Assembly: GCA_016933515.1 (NCBI GenBank)
Contig: JAFGAV010000082.1
Coordinates: 1 to 49,645, forward strand
Direction: 5' to 3'
Length of the DNA: 49,645 nt
Source: Candidatus Aminicenantota bacterium
GTDB taxonomy: Bacteria; Acidobacteriota; Aminicenantia; Aminicenantales; JAFGAV01
Both the position numbers and the translations under genes were made by a program. Each line of letters starts with the position of its first letter. Position 1 is the stretch's first letter. Positions 14,256 through 21,541 of the stretch are shown in pieces. Below the pieces are notes generated by a model. That model was not told where the DNA came from. It saw nothing but the letters and a program-made list of their open reading frames with translations, and did not search any database.

Positions 14256-15723
14256 GCGGCGTCTCCGCGAGTCTCTTTTCCGCCAGAGCGACGACCTCCT
14301 CGGCCGTGATGAGGCGCAGGCACTCCGTGTCGGGGCAGGAGCGGCGGTAGCAGTGGCTGCAGGACAATTCATGGAAGGCGGCCTTGTCGTCGGCCGCGAA
14401 CGGGCCGTTCCGTCCGGGGGTGGTCGGTCCGAAAATCCCCACCGTCGGGACGCCCAGGGCGCAGGCGGCTTGAAGGGCAAACGTGTCGCCGCTGAGGACC
14501 AGGCGGCAATCCCGGATCAAGGCCAGGACCTCGGCCACGGTGAAAAAGGGAGACACCGGCACGCCGGCCGCGCGGCCGATTCCCTCCGCCATCCGTTTTT
14601 CCTCATCGGTGCCCCACAGGACGAGGAGACGCCGGTTTTCGGCCTTCAGGGAGCGGAGGACGTCGATCCAACGATCGGGAAGCCAGCGTTTGGACGGCCA
14701 GGCGGCGCCCACATTGGCGAGGATGATCGTCCGGCCGTTCCCAAAGCCGAGCTTTCGGAGGGCGGCGCGGACGCGACGCGCGATCGGAGGAGGAACGACC
14801 AAGGGGAAATCGAATGCCGTTTCATGGATTCCGAGGACGGTCAAAAGATGCAGGTTCTTTTTGATGACGTGTTCGGTCTCGGGAAACGGAGCGGCTTGGT
14901 CGGAATAAAAGACACCGGCCAGAGGCTCGCGGAGGTTGAGCCGGGAGAATCCGATGCGCCGTTTCGCCCCTGAGAGCCGGGCGATCAGCCCGGACTTGAT
15001 CAGTCCCTGAAAATCCAGGGCGACAAGGCCCCGGCTCCTCCCGGACCTCAGGACGTTCCACCATCCCCTTCGGCCTAAAGTGACGATGCGGTCCAGTCCG
15101 GGGACGAGATCGAGGATCTCTTTGCCCCGCGGCTCCACGGCCCAAGAAATGCGCGCTCCGGGCCGACGGCGGCGCAGGGCGGAGAACGCCGGAAGGGCAT
15201 GGATGATGTCTCCGAGCGAACTGAGACGGACGATGAGGAAGTCGTCGGCCGGGCTGTCCGCGGCGATGCGGCGGAGGATGTCTCTTGTGTTTCGGATTTT
15301 GGGCCCTCCGGTGATGGCCGTCTCGGCGCCGATCGTTTTCGAGGTCTCCCTTTCCGGAACGGTGTCCGGGGAATAATCGGAGCCCTTGGCATGGATGTCG
15401 GGCTTGAGGGCGAGGAGGATCTTTTCCACGTCGAGCTCGTCGAACAGGACGATGTGATCCACGCTGGAAAACGAGCTCAGGATTTCGATCCGTTCCTCCT
15501 GAGACAGGATGGGCCGGCCGGGGCCCTTGAGCTTGCGGACCGAGGTGTCGGAGTTCAGGGCCAGAACGAGAACGTCGCCGCGGGCTCGGGCTTCGCGGAG
15601 GTAGCGGACATGGCCGACATGGATGAGGTCGAAGACGCCGTTGGCCAGGACGATTTTCCGGCCCCGTTTTTTCTCAGCGGACACGAGGTCCTGAAGGCGG
15701 GCCAGAGAGATGAGCTTGTTCAC
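14248..15723 (-). CDS. Fusion: heptose-1-phosphate adenylyltransferase (RfaE2/HldE C-domain) + GT9 heptosyltransferase
   Basis: A 491-residue single reading frame. Residues 1-145 are a nucleotidyltransferase with the HxGH site (VFDLIHVGHVRYLREA, His35/His38) and downstream motifs LNSDTSVRKLKG and GSDYSPDTVP; this activates D-glycero-D-manno-heptose 1-phosphate with ATP. From about 160 a GT-B glycosyltransferase family 9 begins anew (FLIVRLSSLGDIIHALPAFSA) and runs to the end, with NVGAAWPSKRW and the sugar-nucleotide site LSGDTFALQAACALGVPTVG. The start is GTG at 15723, coupled to the heptose kinase stop by a GTGA overlap. Normally these are separate proteins, the adenylyltransferase usually being fused to the kinase. 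Here it is fused to the transferase that would use its product. Confidence 0.85.
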   Translation of the reverse strand: MNKLISLARLQDLVSAEKKRGRKIVLANGVFDLIHVGHVRYLREARARGDVLVLALNSDTSVRKLKGPGRPILSQEERIEILSSFSSVDHIVLFDELDVEKILLALKPDIHAKGSDYSPDTVPERETSKTIGAETAITGGPKIRNTRDILRRIAADSPADDFLIVRLSSLGDIIHALPAFSALRRRRPGARISWAVEPRGKEILDLVPGLDRIVTLGRRGWWNVLRSGRSRGLVALDFQGLIKSGLIARLSGAKRRIGFSRLNLREPLAGVFYSDQAAPFPETEHVIKKNLHLLTVLGIHETAFDFPLVVPPPIARRVRAALRKLGFGNGRTIILANVGAAWPSKRWLPDRWIDVLRSLKAENRRLLVLWGTDEEKRMAEGIGRAAGVPVSPFFTVAEVLALIRDCRLVLSGDTFALQAACALGVPTVGIFGPTTPGRNGPFAADDKAAFHELSCSHCYRRSCPDTECLRLITAEEVVALAEKRLAETPHA

Positions 15724-16766
15724 GGCTCGGCCGAGACCGCCTGCTTGAGCTCGTCCCGGCCGACGGCCGCCGTGCCCTTCTTCATGACCGCCAGGCCGCC
15801 GGCGATGTTGGCCAGAACGGCCGCCTGGCGAAAGGTCGCGCCGCAGGCCAGACTCAGGGTGAAGACGCTGATGACCGTGTCGCCGGCTCCGGTGACGTCC
15901 ACGATGTGGGTCGTGCCGTGCACGGGGATCAGGACGGGAGGCCTGTGTTTTTCGAAAAGGGCCATGCCCCTCGAGCCGCGGGTGATGAGCAGGCCGCGCG
16001 CTCCCAGTCGGGAAAGGAGGCGCTGCCCCGCCAGCCGGAGGCGGCGGTCGTCGTCTCCGATGTCCGTGTTCCCCGCCTCGGACGCCTCGGGCTCGTTGGG
16101 CGTCGCGGCCGTAACGCCGGAAAAGCGCATGAGCCGAAACCGCGAATCGAGAGTCACCGGACGTCCCGATTTTTTGAACAGCGGCAAGACGCGGCGGAAG
16201 ACGTCTTCCGAAACGGTGTGATAATCGTAATCGGAGATCAGAAGCGCCTTCGCGCGGCGGGCTTCGAGGGTCAGCCGGCGGACCATGGGAGCGCGGATAT
16301 CCGACGCGTCCCGGACGCGGCTTTCGCGGTCGAGACGAAGAATCTGCTGTTTGCGCGTGTTTTCCTCTCCGGCCAGAATGCGCGTTTTGACCGGCGTCCT
16401 TTGTTCCGGTCGGACCTGAACGCCTTCCAGCGGGATGCGGCGCGCTTTGAGGATCCGGAGAATCGTCCGCCCGGCTTCGTCCCGGCCGACAACGCCCACG
16501 GGCCTCGGATCGGCGCCCAGAGCCTTGAGATTGAGGAGAGCGTTTCCCGCTCCGCCGAGCTTGTGCTCGCTGCCCGCGTGGCGCAGGATGAGCACCGGAG
16601 CTTCGCGCGACACGCGGCGCGTCGTGCCGTAGAGATACTCGTCCAAGATGAGGTCCCCCCAGACGGTGATCGGGCATCCCGGAAAGGAGTCGACGAGTTC
16701 GAGGAGACGTCCGCGGGAGAGGCGGGAAGTCTCGGCACGGCGCTTGTCGGTATGAGCGGTTTTCAT
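15720..16766 (-). CDS. rfaE1: D-glycero-beta-D-manno-heptose-7-phosphate kinase (RfaE1/HldE N-domain)
   Basis: A 348-residue PfkB/ribokinase-family sugar kinase. Visible motifs are WGDLILDEYLYGTTRRVSRE (N-terminal lid, about 38-57), the glycine-rich KLGGAGNALLNL (about 69-80), and the C-terminal DVTGAGDTVISVFTLSLA (about 291-308), whose Asp is the catalytic base. It phosphorylates heptose 7-phosphate at C1 in ADP-heptose synthesis for the LPS inner core. The gene is the first of a four-gene minus-strand group (kinase, adenylyltransferase-heptosyltransferase fusion, ICMT-like protein, TrmH) with a promoter 41-69 bp upstream. The start ATG at 16766 lacks a strong ribosome site. The open frame continues upstream across the tRNA-Leu gene, but the promoter position rules out that longer reading. 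Confidence 0.88.
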   Translation of the reverse strand: MKTAHTDKRRAETSRLSRGRLLELVDSFPGCPITVWGDLILDEYLYGTTRRVSREAPVLILRHAGSEHKLGGAGNALLNLKALGADPRPVGVVGRDEAGRTILRILKARRIPLEGVQVRPEQRTPVKTRILAGEENTRKQQILRLDRESRVRDASDIRAPMVRRLTLEARRAKALLISDYDYHTVSEDVFRRVLPLFKKSGRPVTLDSRFRLMRFSGVTAATPNEPEASEAGNTDIGDDDRRLRLAGQRLLSRLGARGLLITRGSRGMALFEKHRPPVLIPVHGTTHIVDVTGAGDTVISVFTLSLACGATFRQAAVLANIAGGLAVMKKGTAAVGRDELKQAVSAEP

Positions 16767-16806
16767 GACGGTCGCAGGATTTGAGTGTCGAACAGAATCG
16801 AGCCTG

Positions 16807-16835
16807 AAAATATCGTAATCCCCGGGACTTGTCAA
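16807..16835 (-). promoter_or_regulatory. Promoter of the heptose/trmH group
   Basis: Read on the minus strand: TTGACA (16835-16830), a 17-bp spacer and TATTTT (16812-16807). Predicted start near 16800, giving a leader of about 34 nt before the kinase ATG at 16766. Confidence 0.65.
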
Positions 16836-16899
16836 GGCGGACGCCGGTCGCGGAGGACGGCGGACGTCCGCCCCTCTCGAAGCGGAAACAAAGCGTTTG

Positions 16900-16928
16900 T
16901 TGACCGGCTGCGCTGAACGTGCTAAATA
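16900..16928 (+). promoter_or_regulatory. Promoter of tRNA-Leu
   Basis: TTGACC at 16900-16905, 17-bp spacer, TAAATA at 16923-16928, ending 10 bp before the first base of the mature tRNA. It is divergent from the heptose-group promoter. Confidence 0.55.
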
Positions 16929-16938
16929 GAGACATCCC

Positions 16939-17024
16939 GCCGGAGTGGCGGAACTGGCAGACGCGCCGGACTCAAAATCCGGTCCCTGGCGACAGGGGTG
17001 TGGGTTCGATTCCCTCCTCCGGCA
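16939..17024 (+). tRNA. tRNA-Leu (anticodon CAA)
   Basis: An 86-nt class II tRNA. The acceptor stem pairs GCCGGAG (16939-16945) with CTCCGGC (17017-17023), with discriminator A at 17024. The anticodon stem CCGGA/TCCGG encloses loop CTCAAAA, anticodon CAA, decoding UUG. A long variable arm (CCCTG...CAGGG) and the T-arm GGTTCGATTCC are visible. The 3' CCA is not encoded, so it must be added by the nucleotidyltransferase. A short inverted repeat CCGGAT/ATCCGG (17035-17040 and 17049-17054) follows the gene and may bound the precursor. Confidence 0.95.
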
Positions 17025-17188
17025 TTCCGAGTTTCCGGATCCCCCCGAATCCGGTCTCGCCGGAGCGGACCGGTGTTCCCCCAAGAAAGAAAAGAAAATA
17101 AAGTCTGGTTGCGCAAGGATATTTTTTGCGGCCGGAAGGCCTGAATCGTCTTCAAGAGCGGATTTCCAGCCGCATGGAGATGTGTTTT

Positions 17189-17317
17189 TTAAAAAATGCC
17201 CTGGCGCTTGGACCGGACGGCGGCCAGAAGGCCCGCTCCCAGGAGGCAGACCAAGCTGCCCAGGAGCAGCCTCTCTTGAAGATTGAGCCGAAAAATCCAC
17301 TCAAGCAGCACAGCCAT
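17189..17317 (-). CDS. Possible 42-residue single-helix membrane peptide (uncertain)
   Basis: Minus-strand frame from ATG 17317: a short amphipathic lead (MAVLLEWIFRLNLQER), a hydrophobic helix (LLLGSLVCLLGAGLLAAV) and a basic tail. The ribosome site is poor (TAAGAAA) and no promoter is obvious. The arrangement, a helix closed by positive charges, is what a real small membrane protein would show, but chance frames of this kind occur in GC-rich DNA. The function, if it exists, is unknown. Confidence 0.22.
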   Translation of the reverse strand: MAVLLEWIFRLNLQERLLLGSLVCLLGAGLLAAVRSKRQGIF

Positions 17318-17519
17318 TTTTCTTAATGGTTTAGTCGCCGGTTCAACCGTACTCTGGAAACGAATCGAACTCACTCTGAAAAACGGCTTCGGCCGGCATA
17401 GTCCTCTTCTTAAGGACGATTTGAGGACGGCCCCGCATATGGGGCGCTCATGATAGAGAGACTCGATATTCCGATGCCAAGCGAATGCAATTTGTAACGA
17501 ACGGCAGCTGAAATTCATT

Positions 17520-17525
17520 TATAAT
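17520..17525 (+). promoter_or_regulatory. -10 element before the tonB-like gene
   Basis: TATAAT at 17520-17525, 9 bp before ATG 17535; no good -35 match at the expected distance. The predicted transcript start falls within a few bases of the start codon, and no ribosome site precedes it. Confidence 0.45.
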
Positions 17526-17534
17526 AGAGATCCC

Positions 17535-18461
17535 ATGATGTCCTCGCTGTATGAAGACTATCTCGGCCCCGGGTCCGGGAAGCGGTTCAAAAAGAAACAA
17601 GCTGCGGGATTGGCCGCGACTCTGATTGTGCATGCGCTTATTCTCTTCGGAGCCGTCAAGGCTCGATTTGAAGTCAAAATGCTTCCGGTAGAAAAGAAAA
17701 CGATCAATGTTCATCTCGGGCCGAGAGTGAACGTCGGCTTGCCCGCCGATTATGAGAAACACCTGGCCGATCTCGATCTTCTGGAATCGGGGGGCGACGC
17801 CTACTGGGGAGAGATCGGACGTCGTGCCGGGAGGGGCGGGCGGCGGGGGGCGGAAAGCGGCCCGGCCTCGCCGGCTCCGTCCGCTGCGGAGAGCGGCCCG
17901 GACGTTCCGGAAGCCGTCTCCGGGACGTTTGCGCTCGCCTACCGCATCGGATCGGAAAAAAAAGAAATCCCCGATTTCGATCTTCGTCCGCCCGCGGCCG
18001 CCGAATCCGCCGAAGGCGCGCGGTCTGCGCCTTCGACGTCCGACCCCAGGCTGAAATCGTATCCGTCCACAGACATCCGGGCCGCGGGCGGAGGCGAGGG
18101 ATATGCGTTGGCCCGTTCAACGTTCGGCGATCGCGTCGTCTACCGCGGGCGATTGCCGGCCGGGGTCCAGAGCGCCGCGCTGACGGCCTGGGGCCGCCGG
18201 GTCGTCGAGTCCGTTCAAAAGAGATGGGTTCTTCCCTTGTCGGCCAAGGAAGGAAGCGGCGGGCAAGTCGCCCTGACCGTGATCGTGGAAAAGGACGGAC
18301 GGGCCTCCCTGGTGCGCATCAACGCGTCCTCCCGCATCGCTCTTCTCGACCGCTCCGCCGTTTCGGCCGTCACCGACAGCCTCCCCTTTCCGTCTTTGCC
18401 GGAAGGTTTTCCCGGACGGAACTTGGAAACGTTTTTCCTGTTCGATTGCCATGAGAAGTGA
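17535..18461 (+). CDS. TonB-like energy transducer (TonB C-terminal domain protein)
   Basis: A 308-residue protein with the TonB layout: a short cytoplasmic N-terminus, one membrane helix at about 23-41 (GLAATLIVHALILFGAV), a long low-complexity periplasmic linker rich in Pro, Ala, Gly and Ser (about 90-205), and a C-terminal TonB domain (about 210-305; VESVQKRWVLPLSAKEGSG, then VALTVIVEKDGRASLVRI and a closing LPFPSLPEGFPG). Proteins of this type pass proton-motive force to outer-membrane receptors or act in TolA-like roles. No exbB or exbD is in the window, so its motor is elsewhere or shared. It overlaps the next gene by 11 bp, suggesting the two act together at the envelope. Confidence 0.8.
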   Translation: MMSSLYEDYLGPGSGKRFKKKQAAGLAATLIVHALILFGAVKARFEVKMLPVEKKTINVHLGPRVNVGLPADYEKHLADLDLLESGGDAYWGEIGRRAGRGGRRGAESGPASPAPSAAESGPDVPEAVSGTFALAYRIGSEKKEIPDFDLRPPAAAESAEGARSAPSTSDPRLKSYPSTDIRAAGGGEGYALARSTFGDRVVYRGRLPAGVQSAALTAWGRRVVESVQKRWVLPLSAKEGSGGQVALTVIVEKDGRASLVRINASSRIALLDRSAVSAVTDSLPFPSLPEGFPGRNLETFFLFDCHEK

Positions 18462-19494
18462 ATGGGTCCTCTGGCCGGCGCTGTTCCTCGGGGCGGCCGG
18501 CGCGCTTTGCGGGAGCTGGAGGACGGACGTGGCCGACCGGATTCAAGCCGGCGATTTGAAGGGTGCGAGCGGGATGTTGAGCGAAACCTATGCCGAGCTC
18601 GAACCCGCGGACAAAGCGGAAGCCAGCGCCTTGTTGGCCTTTCTCTTTCGAAAGCAGGAGGACGCCGGGAGGGAAAGGTCCTTCCTGTTCGAATTTTTCG
18701 TGAGCCAGGGGAACGGCCAGGCGGATTTCAATTTTTTGGGGTATCCGACGAGCGAGGAGGCGACGGCCTATCTCAACGCCTGGCGCGTCCGATACCCGCG
18801 CTTGAGCGGCGCTTGGCTCGTGGTCCCCAAGGGCGAGCGGTCTTCGGCCGCGCCGTCCGAACTCGTGATCGGCCTGGAATCCCCGGTGGAGATGCTCTAC
18901 AAATTTTCCGATGAGAGCGGCCCGGTGCGGGGAGGGCGTCTTCATCGGGGATGGAACCTCATTCCCGTCGACGCCGTCCGCCTGTTCGACGCGTCGCGAA
19001 CTCATCGCTACACCCTCGACCTCACGTCCGGCGGAGTCGAAATCCGTCAGGATCTCGAGCTCGAGGTTCGCCTGAGCGCCGAGCCCTCCGCGTCGGCTGC
19101 GCCGAAATCGATGGATTGGGAATACAAAGTGACGTTGTTCGCCGGCGGCCGGGAGGTCGCCACCAGCTTGAAGACGGGCCGGGACAAGAGCCCCCTAGCC
19201 CTGGACATCCCCGAGGTGAACCTTCGCGCGAATCCGATGTTCAAGCCGCCGTCCGTTTCGGACGACCCCTTCGACCCTTCCAACAGAGGCGTGAGCATTA
19301 TGGACGCCATCGGCGTCGTCACGGGCCTTCTCCAAGATCTGCTGAGCGACAAAACCCCGCCTTACGAGAGCGCGATTGAGAAGAAACGCTCGGAAACTTT
19401 CGCTTATTACGCCGGGTCGGAGCGAGGCCGCGAGGAACGGGTCACGGCCGTCGTGACCCTCGATCTCAGAGGGGCCGCCCTCAAAGACCGATGA
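18451..19494 (+). CDS. Exported protein of unknown function, coupled to the TonB-like gene
   Basis: A 347-residue protein with a signal peptide at about 1-22 (VLWPALFLGAAGALCGSW; a Cys at 20 is near the end, but a clear lipobox is not evident). Residues 25-75 look like helical tetratricopeptide-style repeats (AGDLKGASGMLSETYAELEP). The rest is mostly beta-type, followed by a helical stretch, IMDAIGVVTGLLQDLLSD. I recognise no family. ATG at 18451 lies inside the last codons of the tonB-like gene (11-bp overlap), so they are translated together. It may be a periplasmic or outer-membrane-facing partner of that protein. It is convergent with the acyl-CoA synthetase gene, 13 bp apart. Confidence 0.75.
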   Translation: MRSEWVLWPALFLGAAGALCGSWRTDVADRIQAGDLKGASGMLSETYAELEPADKAEASALLAFLFRKQEDAGRERSFLFEFFVSQGNGQADFNFLGYPTSEEATAYLNAWRVRYPRLSGAWLVVPKGERSSAAPSELVIGLESPVEMLYKFSDESGPVRGGRLHRGWNLIPVDAVRLFDASRTHRYTLDLTSGGVEIRQDLELEVRLSAEPSASAAPKSMDWEYKVTLFAGGREVATSLKTGRDKSPLALDIPEVNLRANPMFKPPSVSDDPFDPSNRGVSIMDAIGVVTGLLQDLLSDKTPPYESAIEKKRSETFAYYAGSERGREERVTAVVTLDLRGAALKDR

Positions 19495-19507
19495 TCGGCG
19501 CCCGCGA

Positions 19508-21283
19508 TCATTTGTAGAGGGCGTTGATCTCTTTTTTGTATTTCAATTCGATGATTTGCCGCCGGACCTTGAGGGTCGGAGTCAGCTCCTGACGGCCGAT
19601 ATCGAACTCCCTCTCGAGCAGGACGATTTTTTTCACCTTCTCGTAGGGAGCCAGGTGTCGGGTCATTTTCTCGATCTCGCTCATGAAAAATTCCCGGATG
19701 GCTGGGGACGCGGTCATTTCGGAACGGTTCGAGAAAGGGAGGCCTTTACGGCGGGCGTAGGCTTCCAGCTTTTCGAACTCGGGAACGATCAGAGCGCTGA
19801 TGAACTTGCGGTTGCCGCCGACGATGACGGCTTGAGCAAAGTAGGGATTTTTCAGGAAAAGGTTTTCAATGGGCTGGGGGGCGACGTTTTTCCCCCCCGA
19901 AGTGATGATCAGGTCTTTTTTCCGGTCGGTGATGACGAGGTAGCCGTCCTCATCCAGGTGGCCGATGTCTCCGGTGTGAAGCCATCCGCCTTTCAGGACT
20001 TCCCGGGTTTCCTTGGGCTTTTGGTGATAGCCCCGCATGACGTTCGGCCCCCGGACCAGGATTTCCCCGTCTCGGGCGATGCGGACCTCGACGCCGGGAA
20101 TGGGCCGGCCGACCGTCCCGAACCGGAGGTGATCGAACGTGTTCACCGAAATGACGGGCGAGGTTTCGGTCAGACCGTATCCTTCCAGGACCACGAGGCC
20201 GAGGGCATAGAAAAATTCGGCGATGTCCTTGCTGAGGGGCGCGCCTCCCGAGACCATGAAGCGGATCGCCCCGCCTGTTTTGGCTACCACTTTGGCGAAC
20301 ACCATGCGGTGGGCCAGCCGGCGGCGGAAGCGGAGCCAGGCGCCCGGATCCCGCCCCTTCAGCTTCAGGGCGCCGTGCTCGCGTCCGATGCGCAGCGCCC
20401 AGAAAAAGATCTTTTTTTTGAGGCCCGATCCGGCCAGGACGGTGTCCAGGATCCGGCCGTAGATTTTTTCGAGGAGGCGGGGCACGGTGACCAGGATCGT
20501 CGGACGGACCTCCAGGAGGTTTTCCCCGACGGTTTCGATGCTTTCGGCAAACGCCAGACTCGTTCCGCGCGACAGAAAGGCGAAGGCGACCATGCGGGCC
20601 AGGACATGGGACAGGGGAAGGAAGGACAGATTCGTGTCGCGGATCGAAAAGCCGACGATCGAGGCCAGGGTGTTGATGTTGCTCGCGAAATTCGAGTGGC
20701 TGAGCATGACTCCCTTGGGGACGCCGGTCGTCCCCGAGGTGTAGACGATCGATGCCAGGTCGGAAGGGCGGACCGCGGACGCAAGACGTTCGAAGGTTTT
20801 CGGCTGCCGGAGCGCTTTTTCAGCGCCGCGCTCAAGAAGCTCGCTCAAAGTCAAAACGCCCCGCGGACCCCGGCCCTCGAGGAGGACCCATCTTCTCACC
20901 GATTTCAAAGACTTTTTGACGGCCGACACTTTGGCCCAGAGCTCGGAGCTCCCGCAGACCACGGTCGCGGCCTTCGAATCGTTGATGATGTAGCGGATCT
21001 GCTCCGGAACGAGCGAAGTGTAGACGGGAACGGTGACGCCCCCCAGACAAAGGTTGGCGTAATCGGTCATCACCCACCACGGGCCGTTTTCGGCCAGGAG
21101 GACGAGCTTTTCTTTCGGTTTGACTCCCGCATCGTTCAGTCCCAAACAGAGGCGCTCGACGAGCGTTCCGAATTCGGCGGTGGAAATGGGCACATACGCT
21201 CCGTTTTTTTTGTAGCTGAGGAGGGAGTCTTTGGCGTGGCTGCGGAGAATGTTCAACAGCTGACGGCTCAGCGTTTCGGCCAT
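19508..21283 (-). CDS. fadD: Long-chain fatty acid-CoA ligase (AMP-forming)
   Basis: A 591-residue ANL-superfamily adenylating enzyme of the FAA1-type long-chain acyl-CoA synthetases. Diagnostic motifs are present: the P-loop-like VYTSGTTGVPKGVMLSH (about 177-193), EGYGLTETSPVIS (about 333-345), TGDIGHLDEDGYLVITDRK (about 414-432) and the hinge/catalytic region IITSGGKNVAPQPIE, with the conserved Lys. It activates fatty acids with ATP and CoA for degradation or lipid synthesis. ATG at 21283 is favoured because GAGGTG precedes it by 4-9 bp; a GTG two codons upstream is possible. It stands alone on this strand; neighbours do not point to one pathway. Confidence 0.92.
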   Translation of the reverse strand: MAETLSRQLLNILRSHAKDSLLSYKKNGAYVPISTAEFGTLVERLCLGLNDAGVKPKEKLVLLAENGPWWVMTDYANLCLGGVTVPVYTSLVPEQIRYIINDSKAATVVCGSSELWAKVSAVKKSLKSVRRWVLLEGRGPRGVLTLSELLERGAEKALRQPKTFERLASAVRPSDLASIVYTSGTTGVPKGVMLSHSNFASNINTLASIVGFSIRDTNLSFLPLSHVLARMVAFAFLSRGTSLAFAESIETVGENLLEVRPTILVTVPRLLEKIYGRILDTVLAGSGLKKKIFFWALRIGREHGALKLKGRDPGAWLRFRRRLAHRMVFAKVVAKTGGAIRFMVSGGAPLSKDIAEFFYALGLVVLEGYGLTETSPVISVNTFDHLRFGTVGRPIPGVEVRIARDGEILVRGPNVMRGYHQKPKETREVLKGGWLHTGDIGHLDEDGYLVITDRKKDLIITSGGKNVAPQPIENLFLKNPYFAQAVIVGGNRKFISALIVPEFEKLEAYARRKGLPFSNRSEMTASPAIREFFMSEIEKMTRHLAPYEKVKKIVLLEREFDIGRQELTPTLKVRRQIIELKYKKEINALYK

Positions 21284-21401
21284 GGTCACCTCGCGTCGTT
21301 CGGTCGGAGGACGTCCCCGGTGGGGGCCGTCTTGTTCGTCCGAACGGGACTTGGGGATGTTGTGAACGATTAAAAGGATGTCTCACGCGGCGCGGGAAGT
21401 C

Positions 21402-21506
21402 AAGAGAGCTCAGGATCTATGACGCATCGTGTGGTGAATTCCAGTCTGAGGCCCAATGCTCACGCTCAAGGATCACACAAAACGTCATGGAGCCGAGAGT
21501 TCTCTT
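21402..21506 (-). repeat. Near-palindromic intergenic repeat, copy 1 (core 21413-21494)
   Basis: An 82-bp core (21413-21494) matches, as its reverse complement, the core at 33012-33093 with 8 differences counted by eye. The ends form imperfect terminal inverted repeats of about 20 bp (GGCTCCATGACG and its mirror), and flanking bases extend the palindrome to about 105 bp (AAGAGA...TCTCTT). It starts about 36 bp after the stop codon of the gene ending at 21542 and encodes nothing. Best read as a MITE-like or structured 3'-UTR repeat. Confidence 0.75.
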
Positions 21507-21541
21507 CGGCTTTTCCGGTTCCGGAGGGGGGGGCGAGGCCG

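Larger units (their letters stand above)
17025..17534. other. 510-bp intergenic region with no convincing gene
   Basis: Between tRNA-Leu and the tonB-like gene. It holds the short hairpin at 17035-17054, one weak minus-strand 42-codon reading frame (17189-17317, listed separately) and, at its right end, the -10 element at 17520. Base composition is more AT-rich than in neighbouring genes. I see no RNA gene or insertion sequence here. Confidence 0.6.

Noticed and set aside
16767..17300. N-terminal extension of the heptose kinase frame across the tRNA-Leu gene
   Set aside because: It runs antisense through the tRNA and through the TTGACA/TATTTT promoter; the kinase family starts near ATG 16766.
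17126..17326. Plus-strand 66-codon frame after tRNA-Leu
   Set aside because: No ribosome site, no hydrophobic or domain pattern, and composition like random intergenic reading.
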